Part shown: one piece after another, positions 17,219-25,340 of the stretch
Numbering within the stretch: the stretch's first letter is position 1
Layout of the letters: the number at the start of each line of letters is the position of its first letter
NCBI GenBank assembly: GCA_963738665.1
Contig: CAVTXL010000018.1
Location: forward strand, 124,001 to 188,000
Origin: JABDGM01 sp963738665
GTDB taxonomy: Bacteria > Planctomycetota > Planctomycetia > Pirellulales > Lacipirellulaceae
Reading direction: 5' to 3'
Length of the DNA stretch: 64,000 bases
Notes under the pieces: generated by a model
Told to the model about the DNA's origin: nothing
What the model saw: the letters and a program-made list of their open reading frames with translations, nothing else
The model's database searches: none
Program-made: the position numbers and the translations under genes

Positions 17219-18301
17219 ATGAGTCGAGTCGTCTTTAGCCACGTCGCGAAAACGTACGCCAACGGAGTACGGGCGGTTGTCGACCTGAATCTCCAAATCG
17301 AGGACGACGAATTCTTTGTGCTCGTCGGGCCCAGCGGCTGCGGCAAAACGACGACGCTGCGACTGGTGGCTGGCCTCGAGGACCCATCGGCCGGAGAGAT
17401 CTTCTTGGGCGATCGGTCGCTGGCGGGCGTCGCCCCGGCTAAGCGCGACGTGGCAATGGTGCTGCAGCATGCCGCGCTTTATCCCCACATGACGGTCGCC
17501 CAGAACATGGCCTTTGGCCTGAGAATGCGCGGAACTCCGCGGGCGGAAATCGATGCCCGTGTGCGTACGACGGCAGAAACTCTCGCGATCGGATCGCTGC
17601 TCGCACGGCGGCCGGCGGAGCTCTCCGGTGGCCAGCGACGCCGGGCAGCCATCGGGCGAGCGATTGTCCGCGCTCCGCATGTCTATTTGTTCGACGAGCC
17701 CCTCTCCGATCTCGACCAGCCGCTACGGATTCAATTGCGCCCCGAGCTGCGGCGGCTGCACGATCGCCTGGCGACGACGACGATCTATGTCACCCACGAT
17801 CAAGTCGAGGCGATGACCCTTGGTGACCGCATCGGCGTCATGGAATGCGGCGAAATCCGCCAATTCGGCACACCGCAGGAAGTCTATCAGCGGCCTGCGA
17901 GCGCGTTCGTTGCATCCTTCATCGGCAGCCCGGGTATGAATTTGATCGCGGGCGAAGTTCGGCAAGGTGTGTTTCGCTGGCGGAGCGGCTCCTCGAACGG
18001 CTCAGCGACGGGTGGCGAATGCGCTGTCGGCGGGGCCATCTCTGACGCGGCCGTGCTGCTCGGCGTGCGGCCCACCGATTTTCTGACGGGCGCCGAGGGT
18101 CCAACCTTTGGTAGTGCGCGTGTCGAGCTGGTCGAACGGCTGGGCCACGAAACGCTCGTGCAATTTGCTTTGGCTGGCGGTTTGCATTACGCGCAGTTGC
18201 CGGCTGACGCCGCAGTGAAGAAAGGCCACATGTTGCCGTTGAGGATCCGTCCCGGCTCGCTGCACGTGTTTTCCGCCGCCGATGGCCGCCGGCTGGGCTA
18301 G
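17219..18301 (+). CDS. MalK/UgpC-like ABC transporter ATP-binding protein
   Basis: The 360-residue ATPase has Walker A GPSGCGKTT, Q-loop LQHAALYPHMTVAQNMAFGLRMRG, signature LSGGQRRRAAIGRAIV, Walker B YLFDEPLSDLD and H-loop YVTHDQVEAM. A C-terminal TOBE-type regulatory domain (GVRPTDFLTG, RVELVERLGHETLVQF) follows. This layout is that of the shared ATPase of carbohydrate ABC importers. The signature downstream (RRRAAIGRA rather than QRVAIGRA) and SDLD instead of SNLD are small deviations. No permease or binding protein lies beside it, so it may serve importers encoded elsewhere. The preceding Gfo/Idh oxidoreductase hints at sugar metabolism. Confidence 0.87.
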   Translation: MSRVVFSHVAKTYANGVRAVVDLNLQIEDDEFFVLVGPSGCGKTTTLRLVAGLEDPSAGEIFLGDRSLAGVAPAKRDVAMVLQHAALYPHMTVAQNMAFGLRMRGTPRAEIDARVRTTAETLAIGSLLARRPAELSGGQRRRAAIGRAIVRAPHVYLFDEPLSDLDQPLRIQLRPELRRLHDRLATTTIYVTHDQVEAMTLGDRIGVMECGEIRQFGTPQEVYQRPASAFVASFIGSPGMNLIAGEVRQGVFRWRSGSSNGSATGGECAVGGAISDAAVLLGVRPTDFLTGAEGPTFGSARVELVERLGHETLVQFALAGGLHYAQLPADAAVKKGHMLPLRIRPGSLHVFSAADGRRLG

Positions 18302-18381
18302 GGTTTTATCGCGATACGCGTGCTGGGGCCTGGCAAAATCGGCCCGCGCAGGTCTGCTTCCAACACGATCGGTCCAAAACA

Positions 18382-19784
18382 CTACAAATACGGCCGCGAG
18401 GGCGGCGCTGCGGGCGAAGCCTCGTCTTCTGCGAGGCTCCACGACTTCAATTTGCGCTGTAACGTGCGAACCGAGATGCCCAATCGCTGGGCCGCGCGGG
18501 TGCGATTGCCGCCGGTGTGGGCGATCGCCTGTTCAACCGCCGCCCGCTCCAGCTCAGGCAGCGAGGTGCCCGCCGGAAAGTACATTGCAGAGCCGCCGAC
18601 CGTGGGGTCGTCTAGGCTGGCGGGCAGATCGTCGATCGTCAGGACATCGCCTTGCGACAGGGCGACCATCGTTTCGAGAGTGTCATTGAGCTGACGAACG
18701 TTAGCGGGCCAATCGAACCGCTCCAGAAACCGCATCAGCTCCGGTTCCAGCGACGGACAGGGGCGGGCAAGCGCCTCACAAATGCGGCGCATGAGGTGAT
18801 CGACGAGCAGGCGGATGTCTTCGCGCCGCTCGCGCAGCGGCGGAATGTAGAGCTGAATCTCGCCCAGTCGCCGCAGCAAGTTCGCCGAAAATCGGCCCTC
18901 CGACGCGAGCACGGCAAGCTTGCGGGCCGAGCCGGCGATCATCCGCACGTTCGCCCGGGGCGGCGGCGCCGCCGCCCCGGCGCCGCTCGCCCTCATCGTG
19001 CTGTTTTCCAGGCGCGCAGGAACCGCGACTGCGTTACCAGGGCCAGGTCCGCCACGTCCTCAATGAAGAACGTTCCGTCGGCGGCTGATTCGTAGCGGCC
19101 CCGTCGGGCCGACGCCTCTAAAGGCGAACCGGCGGCGATGCCGAATAAATCACGCTCAATAAATCGCGATGGTAAGGCGGGCACGTCGAAGGTCACGAAC
19201 GGGCTCGCCCGGCGGACACTGTTGCGATGGATCGTTTCGGCCAGCAGGCTTTTGCCTGTGCCCGGCTCGCCCAGGATCAGTGCCGGCGAATCGGCCTCGG
19301 CCGCGGCGCGGGCCTGATCAACGACCTCGCGCATCGGCTTGGAATGGGCGACGATCTCTTCAAAGCCGAATTGACTATTCAACCGAAGCGTCAGTCGCAT
19401 CAGTTCGCCGCGCATTCGCCACAACTGAAGACATTTGCGAATCCAGGCGCCCAGCTCGTCGCGGTCGACCGGTTCGCGGACGTAGCCGTCGGCCCCGGCG
19501 CGCATCACGTCACCGGCGGCGTAGGCGTCGCCGACGTCGACGACAAAAACGAACGGTGTCTCCGGGCGCTGCGCGTGCCAGCGCAACATCAGGTCCAAAC
19601 CCTGGGTGGCGCCGACACGGTAATAGCATAGCACCAGCGCAACTTCTTTTGACAATTCCGACAAGGCCTGTGCCGACGATCTTGCCGATCTCGTCCGACA
19701 TCCTTCGGCCTCGGCCGTACGGACGAGCGACTCTTGTTCCGCTTGTTGAGATGCGACTACCAGCGCCAGGGGTTGTGCCGCCAT
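18382..19784 (-). CDS. NtrC-type regulator with degenerate receiver and no GAFTGA, frameshifted
   Basis: The domain order is receiver, AAA+ and Fis-type helix-turn-helix, as in NtrC. In the receiver (MAAQPLALVVASQQAEQE onward) the phosphoacceptor position reads LVLCYYRVG and the conserved Lys site reads VREPVD, so phosphorylation in the usual way seems impossible. In the AAA+ domain Walker A is intact (GEPGTGKSLLAETIH). The sigma-54 contact loop, however, reads LFGIAAGSPLEASARRGRYE instead of GAFTGA, and Walker B is GTFFIEDV. The frame breaks near 19008, after QSRFLRAW, and resumes with NVRMIAGSARKL, IPPLRERREDIRLL and the HTH RTRAAQRLGISVRTLQRKL. It may bind DNA and act without activating sigma-54. 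Its targets are unknown; the next gene is the caspase-like peptidase. Confidence 0.8.
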
Positions 19785-20085
19785 GACGAATCCTTTCCTC
19801 GTCCCTCCCTTGTCCTAGAGTGCAACTGGCATACCCGAAAGGTCAGCGGCTGACTTGGCGACATAGTGTCGCACAGCCAATACGTTGCAGCGGCACAACT
19901 ACCTCGAGGCTGAGCCGAAAGCGCCCGCGAGCACCGGTGGCGTAACACCCAATCATTGACATGGCAATACGACGCGACTGGGCCACAGGGTGGCGGGACG
20001 TACTCCGTCTCGAACATCTGGCCGCGGCGAGCGTGAGCGCCGCGAAGCGAGAGAGGGCGGCACCGATAACAGCTTCAGGCGAGAA
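19785..20085 (-). other. Gene-free 301 bp between regulator and caspase-like gene
   Basis: No open frame with protein character is visible on either strand. The stretch probably carries the promoter of the regulator gene, because the caspase-like gene ends immediately upstream on the same strand. I could not identify specific sites. Confidence 0.35.
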
Positions 20086-21220
20086 CTATTTTGCCACAGA
20101 CTCCACGGCGGGCGTCGATGGCTTTTCGGCCGGAGTCTCTGACGCTACGGATTCGTAGATTTTCGCCAGCCCCACCATGAGCGACTGGAGGCGATCGTAA
20201 TACTCATCCTCGCCCAGGTGCTCCTTTTCCGAGCGCAACGCAGCGATTTGGAGTTCCAGATCGTCCCGCTGCCCGGCGACCGCCAGCGGGATCGCCAATT
20301 CACTCGTGCTTTTGACGAGATGTAGTTGATGGGCGCGTGTGCCGTCAAGCGAAGCGCCGTCCTTGGCCCGCTCGGTGGCCCGCAGGCCGCGAAACCAAGT
20401 CGCCGGCGTGCCCAGCCCGTCGCCGTTGTCGTCGATGAGCGCGTGCTCAGTGGCAAGGCGGGCGTCCTCGTTGTAAAACTCTTCCAAGCGGCGGCAGGCG
20501 GTAAGATAGGCCTCCAGCAGCGAAACCTGTCCATCCTTATCGAGGTCGGCTGAAAGGTCGTCGATCGCCGCCGACATGAAGTCGCCGAAATGGGCGAAGT
20601 TCTGCTCGTTGCCGCTCCGCGTGGCCGTGATCACAATGCGATTTGGCCCGGCAAGCGGCTTGAGGAAGGGGCGCGCTGGCCGAGGTGCAATCGACCACGG
20701 CCAAGCGGCGATTCACCGGCTTGAGCCACTCGGCTAACTCGCTGGGCGTGACATCGGGCCCGCGCAGGTTCAGCTTGGCCACCTGCCCGTCGAACGTACC
20801 ATGGCCGATAAGCACCAGCCAAACCGGCGAGTCGCTTTTGTCGGCGAGCTTCGCCAGGGCCGCTTTCAGCGCGTCGCGGTCGCTGTTCTCGTTCGATTGC
20901 TCAGCTCCTTTTCCCTTCTCATTCTCTTGTGCGTCATCCTCATTCTCATCTTCCCCGTTTTCATCTGCCGCATCTCGTGCCCCGATGAGCACTAACGTGG
21001 CCGCCGCCTTCTGGGCCGCGGCTTTCCAGCGATCGCTCCAGGCGGCGAACTGCGCGCCGTATTCCGGCGTGCCTGCAGCGCCGATGACGACGATCACCGT
21101 TGGCGAGGCTTGGGGTGCCGGCGCCGCCGGCTCAGCCGCCGCGCCGGGTTGCGTCAGCGAGGCGATCAACAATAGTAATTTCAAAACGGCCATTGCCGCG
21201 AACTCCCGATTCCCCCGCAT
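20086..21220 (-). CDS. Caspase-like (C13/C14-clan) peptidase with EF-hand loop, frameshifted
   Basis: After a signal peptide (LKLLLLIASLTQPGAAAEP) the protein shows a caspase-type fold: PTVIVVIGAAG, an acidic low-complexity insert (ENGEDENEDDAQENE), VWLVLIGHGTFDG with the His-Gly dyad element, and RLAVVDCTSAS with the candidate nucleophile Cys. The frame breaks near 20670. It resumes as NRIVITATRSGNEQNFAHFGDFMSAAIDDL and then DLDKDGQVSLLE, which fits an EF-hand calcium loop position by position (D1, D3, D5, G6, E12). A second partial loop, DDNGDGLGTP, follows. The joined length is about 378 residues. It is likely an exported, possibly calcium-dependent cysteine peptidase. An insertion sequence begins only 28 bp upstream of its start, so its native promoter or operon link is probably cut. 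Confidence 0.7.
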
Positions 21221-21248
21221 TGAGTGGGAATCTCTAATTTTGGGTCTT

Positions 21249-21269
21249 CAGAGGAATTAGTGGGTGAAT
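21249..21269 (+). repeat. Left terminal inverted repeat of the ISL3 element
   Basis: The 21 bases beginning CAGAGGAATTAGTGGGTGAA are complementary to 22807-22827 with a single mismatch at the eleventh position. Confidence 0.88.
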
Positions 21270-21372
21270 AGCGGCGTAAGGCGGTTAGAGGGGCGACGTC
21301 GAGGCCCCTCAGGAATCTGAACAACAAAGCCTGGTTTGGCCAGTGCGAGGCAACGTCTATTGACGGGTCTAC

Positions 21373-21452
21373 GGCTTCGTCGTCCTTTCATCCGTCGGGG
21401 CCATGCGCTGCGCCCGGGGGTGAGCCCCGACGGATGAAAGGACGACGAAGCC
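21373..21452. repeat. Long perfect inverted repeat inside the IS left end
   Basis: Arms of 28 bases at 21373-21400 and 21425-21452 are exactly complementary (arm begins GGCTTCGTCGTCCTTTCATC) around a 24-base GC-rich spacer. It lies 120 bp before the transposase start. It could act as a transcription or translation shield against read-in, or it may be an independent dispersed repeat captured by the element. Confidence 0.9.
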
Positions 21453-21571
21453 TGACGAACCTGCCCAGAAAGGGAAGTTTTTGCAACGATTGAGGAAGAA
21501 GTAGAAGTGCATCCTGCGTGATCTTCGGTTATGGATGGTTTATCACAACTGTCCAGCCAAAGGCACGCAGG

Positions 21572-22828
21572 ATGCACTTGAAAACTATCCTCAATCGCGT
21601 CACCAATTACAAGTCGTTTGTGTTTGGAAAGATTACCTGGCAGGAGGATGCATTGACGCCGGCGGTTGACGTCGAGGTCCAACCTCGATCCAACGGGCGA
21701 CCTGTTTGCTCGGGCTGCGGAAAACGACGCCCCGGATACGATACCATGCCGACACCGCGGCGGTTTGACTTCATTCCGCTGTGGGGCATAGCCGTCGTGT
21801 TCGTGTACTCGATGCGGCGGGTCGATTGCCCCGCCTGTGGAGTGAAGGTGGAGCGAGTTCCATGGGCCGAGGGGAAGAGCACGATGACGGTCGAATACGC
21901 GTGGTACTTGGCCAAGTGGGCGCGGCGGATGTCGTGGAAGGAAGTGTCCGAGGCGCTGCGTGTGAGCTGGGATCGCGTGTTTGCGGCGGTAAAACAAGCA
22001 GTGAACTGGGGTTTGGCGCGTCGGGATCTGGAATCCGTTGCTTCGATCGGCGTGGATGAAGTTCAGTGGCATCGGGGGCACAACTACCAAACGGTGGTGT
22101 ATCAGATCGATGAAGACCAGAAACGGCTGCTGTGGATCGGCCCCGACCGAAAGGCAAAGACCTTGCTGCGGTTCTTCCGCTTTCTGGGCCAGGAGCGGAC
22201 GGCACGGCTCGAGTTTATCTGCAGTGACATGTGGAAAGCGTACCTGAAGGTGATTGCCAAGAAGGCCTCCCACGCCGTACACATATTGGACCGGTTTCAT
22301 GTCATGCAGCGGATGAACAAGGCCCTCGATGAAGTCCGAGCGGCCGAAGTCAAAGAGTTGAAACGAGATGGTTACGAACCTCACTTGCAAGGCGCCCGTT
22401 GGCTGCTCTTGAAGCGCCCCGAAAACCTCACCGAGAAGCAAACGATCAAACTTAACGAACTCCTGCAATACAACCTGAAGAGCGTTCGCAGTCATTTGAT
22501 GAAGGAAGACTTTCAGCGATTCTGGGAATATTGGAGCCCCGGCTGGGCGGGCCGTTTCTTGGACCAATGGTGCACGCGCGCCATGCGCAGCAAGATCGAA
22601 CCCATGAAGAAGGTGGCTCGCACACTGCGGGAACGACGGGAACTGATTCTGAATTGGTTTCGGGCCGAAGGACGCATATCTGCCGGAATCGTCGAGGGAT
22701 TTAACAACAAACTCAAACTGATCACCAGAAAATCGTACGGCTTTCGGACCCAAGAAGCCTATGAAATCGCCTTGTATCATAATCTCGCCGCATTACCTGA
22801 AAGAGAATTCACCCACGAATTCCTCTGA
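21572..22828 (+). CDS. ISL3-family transposase
   Basis: The 418-residue protein has an N-terminal zinc-ribbon (CSGCGKRRPG ... CPACGVK). The DDE catalytic core follows, with the first Asp in SIGVDEVQWHRGH, the second Asp in FICSDMWKAYL followed by HILDRFHVMQRMN, and the Glu in GIVEGFNNKLKLITRKSYGFR. The order and spacing match ISL3 transposases. ATG 21572 (MHLKTILNRV) was chosen because it has GCAGG just upstream and gives the usual N-terminus. The longer frame from 21518 adds nothing conserved. The coding sequence is intact, with its TGA overlapping the right inverted repeat, so the element may still be active. Confidence 0.92.
   Translation: MHLKTILNRVTNYKSFVFGKITWQEDALTPAVDVEVQPRSNGRPVCSGCGKRRPGYDTMPTPRRFDFIPLWGIAVVFVYSMRRVDCPACGVKVERVPWAEGKSTMTVEYAWYLAKWARRMSWKEVSEALRVSWDRVFAAVKQAVNWGLARRDLESVASIGVDEVQWHRGHNYQTVVYQIDEDQKRLLWIGPDRKAKTLLRFFRFLGQERTARLEFICSDMWKAYLKVIAKKASHAVHILDRFHVMQRMNKALDEVRAAEVKELKRDGYEPHLQGARWLLLKRPENLTEKQTIKLNELLQYNLKSVRSHLMKEDFQRFWEYWSPGWAGRFLDQWCTRAMRSKIEPMKKVARTLRERRELILNWFRAEGRISAGIVEGFNNKLKLITRKSYGFRTQEAYEIALYHNLAALPEREFTHEFL
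22807..22827 (-). repeat. Right terminal inverted repeat of the ISL3 element
   Basis: This is the complement of 21249-21269 with one mismatch. It overlaps the last codons and stop of the transposase gene. Confidence 0.88.
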
Positions 22829-22890
22829 CGAGGCTAATTTCGTTGTTCTGCGGTGCGCGGGGCACTTGACGGAGGCCGTCGGACCAGCGC

Positions 22891-22913
22891 GTTCCCACGC
22901 CGCGCGTGGGAAC
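22891..22913. repeat. Short palindromic (REP-like) hairpin
   Basis: Ten-base arms GTTCCCACGC and GCGTGGGAAC flank a 3-base CGC loop, just right of the IS and 30 bp past the end of the VWA gene (22944). Position after a gene end suits a terminator or REP role. Confidence 0.75.
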
Positions 22914-22943
22914 AAGTAACGCAGAGCATGGTAACAATTGCTT

Positions 22944-25340
22944 TTAGGCCAACCCTTTCCACCGCCGCAGCCCCCATTCGCCGGCAAAACAGCCGAGGAC
23001 GAACAGGTAAAACGCTGGGTGGTGCCACAGCGGCCGCACCCAGGGCTCGGTGATAGGCACCTTACGGCTGGGCAGCGTGGCGACAAACGCGTTCAGGTCT
23101 TCGAGGGAAACGATCTGTCCGCCCGTCTTGGCGGCGATTTCTTCTAAGGCAGCCCGGTTGGGCCGCAGGCGACTGAACTCGTCGGCTATCGGCTGGGCGA
23201 CCCAGCCCGCCTCGCGTTCGCCGATCGGGCTGCCGTCGGGTGCGGTCACTTTGATCGCGGCGCGATAGGCGCCGGGATCGCGTGGCACTTGTCGCGCGAC
23301 GTACGCCCCCGCTTCGCCCTCATTGGGCTCGGCCGTGATCGGCAGCTTTTTGCCGTCGGGTGTGGTGACTTCAATCGAAACCTGGGCGTTGTCGAGGGGC
23401 AAATATTCGGGATCTCGTACGCGTACGAGGATCCGGACGGCGCCCGTTTCGGAGTCGGGCTGCGGCTCGACGTTGATCTCGACTCGCCGCGGAACGTCCG
23501 CCACCAGCCAGCGGACGGTTTGCCGCCATGCTTTTGCCAAATCGTCTTCGCTCCCCTCGGGCCGTTTCAAGCCCCACCGCCACAAGTCGCCGATCATCAA
23601 GGCCGCCGTGCGGCCGGCGCCAGAACGCTGCGTCACCAGGGCCGGATGGGCGGCGCCCGTTTCGTCCACGACCTCGGCCAGCACCGTAGCGAGCGGCTTG
23701 ACGTGACCGACCTCGCTGTCGACGTAAAACGGCTGCATGCTGGCCAGCCGCTGGCGTTCCTCGGGCTCGGTGTTGCGCAGGCGAACCCACGGCTGCAGCC
23801 AGCCGTTGCGGGTGAGCGCCAGCCGATATTCGTGCTCGGCCGGCGGCGTCGCGTCGTGATCGAGATACACCGGCAGCAGTGCGGCGACCGGCGTGCGGGC
23901 GTACTTGCCGTCGGCGAACGACGAGAGGCCGCCCATCATCAACAGGCCGCCGCCACGGCGATTGACGTACTTTTGCAGCAGCGTCATTTGATCTTCGGTG
24001 AAGAACTCAGCCTCGACGTCGTCGAGGATGACCGCGTCGTACCCGTACAGTTCGTCGGACGCCTTGGGAAAACCGTCGCGAAGCTCGTCTTCGTCCTTTG
24101 TGCCAAGGCGAATCAGCACGGGTTGATCGTAACGCTCGGTCGTATCGGCGTCGGTGTTGTCGAAGTTCTTAAATAGCGGGTTGTTCTCCTCATCAAAGCC
24201 GCGGAAGGCGAACTTGGGTTCGCGGCGGGCGATTCGCACCAGCCCGACCAGGTTGAGCTGATCGTCGTCGTCCAGCGCTCGCCGGAGAAACTTGAAATCC
24301 CAGTTCGGCTGCCCGCAGACATATAGAATGCGATACGGCCCGCCGCCGCGATCGACCACGATCGTGCGTTCATTGTTGACCAGCGTGGCTTCGGCGGTCT
24401 CAGCCGCGGCGGCTGCCGACGGTTGCGCAATATCCGGCTGGCCGTCTGTTGCCGGCTGTGGTTTTGGGGGGGCAGCGACTTCCGCGACGCCGGCTTGGAC
24501 GCGATAGAAAGTGACGCCGGTCGACTCGGGCCGCACTTGGAACCGCGCTGCCAGTGGTGTGCCGGGGTCGCCCCGGGCGACCGACTGGCTGTCGAGCTCG
24601 TTGCCGTCTTGGTCGAATAGCCTGGCCATGATCTTCTGGCCGTCGAATCCGCTGGCGTCGATATCGGCGCGAATGACGACCGGGGCCGATTCGAAGTTGG
24701 TTTGACTGACCGAGACGCGCGTCACGGAGACATCGGGCGCGACATTATCCGTACCGACGACGACGGGATAAATTGGGGGCAATTCGTTCCAGGGCACGTC
24801 GCCGGTGTCGGTCGAGTTGCCGTCGCTGAATAAGAGCACGCCGGCGAGCGGCAGGTTGTGAAATCGTCGCGCGAGCGCGGCAAGCGTAGCGTGCAGCGCG
24901 CTGCGGTCGCCGTCGAGGGCCATTGCCGAAAAATCGTCCACTGCGCGGAGGCGGCTGTCGAAGAGGAAATTACGCGCTTCGAAATCCTCAGCCAATCGCT
25001 TCTGCCAGGCCGAGTCGGCTTGCAGCCGCTCCTGCAATGCGGCGCCGCGCGACGCGGACGCACGGGCATCGTGAATACTCATGCTGCGGCTGTTGTCGGC
25101 CGCCACGGCAAACATATTGGCCCCCTTGCGGGCCCGCGTGCCAGAGAGGAGCGGCTCGACGAGGCACAATGCCAGCGCGGCCAGACCGAGCGCCTCGAGC
25201 GCCGCCGCCAAGCCGGTGACCACCGGCGCCGTCGGCGCCCGCCAATATCCCCACGCCAGAGCCAAAAGGCCTGTGCAGCCGAGCACCAGCGCGGGCAATT
25301 CCCAGCCCGGCGAGCCTGAAACCAGCGATTCGCCCGTCAT
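22944..25340 (-). CDS. Membrane VWA/glutamine-amidotransferase-like protein, operon 1
   Basis: The 798-residue protein has two N-terminal helices (ALVLGCTGLLALAWGYW, ALGLAALALCLVEPLL). A VWA domain starts with ADNSRSM, a DxSxS MIDAS motif. Large extracytoplasmic Ig-like and amidotransferase-like (DJ-1/ThuA-type) regions follow, for example ILYVCGQPNWDFKFLRRAL and YDAVILDDVEAEFFTEDQ. It ends in a helix, HHPAFYLFVLGCFAGEWGLRRWKGLA. Its start overlaps the stop of the DUF4175-like gene by 4 bp (ATGA), so translation is coupled. The paralogue at 42653-45547 shares the ADNSxSM motif and the closing EWxxRxxKGL segment. It is likely the last gene of operon 1, now cut off from the caspase-like gene by the IS. 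Molecular function is unknown. Confidence 0.8.
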   Translation of the reverse strand: MTGESLVSGSPGWELPALVLGCTGLLALAWGYWRAPTAPVVTGLAAALEALGLAALALCLVEPLLSGTRARKGANMFAVAADNSRSMSIHDARASASRGAALQERLQADSAWQKRLAEDFEARNFLFDSRLRAVDDFSAMALDGDRSALHATLAALARRFHNLPLAGVLLFSDGNSTDTGDVPWNELPPIYPVVVGTDNVAPDVSVTRVSVSQTNFESAPVVIRADIDASGFDGQKIMARLFDQDGNELDSQSVARGDPGTPLAARFQVRPESTGVTFYRVQAGVAEVAAPPKPQPATDGQPDIAQPSAAAAAETAEATLVNNERTIVVDRGGGPYRILYVCGQPNWDFKFLRRALDDDDQLNLVGLVRIARREPKFAFRGFDEENNPLFKNFDNTDADTTERYDQPVLIRLGTKDEDELRDGFPKASDELYGYDAVILDDVEAEFFTEDQMTLLQKYVNRRGGGLLMMGGLSSFADGKYARTPVAALLPVYLDHDATPPAEHEYRLALTRNGWLQPWVRLRNTEPEERQRLASMQPFYVDSEVGHVKPLATVLAEVVDETGAAHPALVTQRSGAGRTAALMIGDLWRWGLKRPEGSEDDLAKAWRQTVRWLVADVPRRVEINVEPQPDSETGAVRILVRVRDPEYLPLDNAQVSIEVTTPDGKKLPITAEPNEGEAGAYVARQVPRDPGAYRAAIKVTAPDGSPIGEREAGWVAQPIADEFSRLRPNRAALEEIAAKTGGQIVSLEDLNAFVATLPSRKVPITEPWVRPLWHHPAFYLFVLGCFAGEWGLRRWKGLA

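Larger units (their letters stand above)
21248..22828 (+). mobile_element. ISL3-family insertion sequence
   Basis: The element is about 1.58 kb with near-perfect 21-bp terminal inverted repeats: 21249-21269 begins CAGAGGAATTAGTGGGTGAA, and 22807-22827 is its complement with one mismatch. It carries one transposase gene ending in the right repeat, and a 28-bp inverted repeat in its left 200 bp. I found no clear 8-bp target duplication, so the outer ends may be off by a few bases or the duplication has eroded. It separates the caspase-like gene from the VWA gene of the first MoxR operon. Confidence 0.88.

Noticed and set aside
21257..22780. Long minus-strand open frame across the IS
   Set aside because: It mirrors the transposase in the opposite frame and shows no protein motifs, so it is an antisense shadow in GC-rich coding DNA.
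21240..22836. Target-site duplication of the IS
   Set aside because: Flanks TTGGGTCT and CGAGGCTA do not match; no 8-bp direct repeat could be found.
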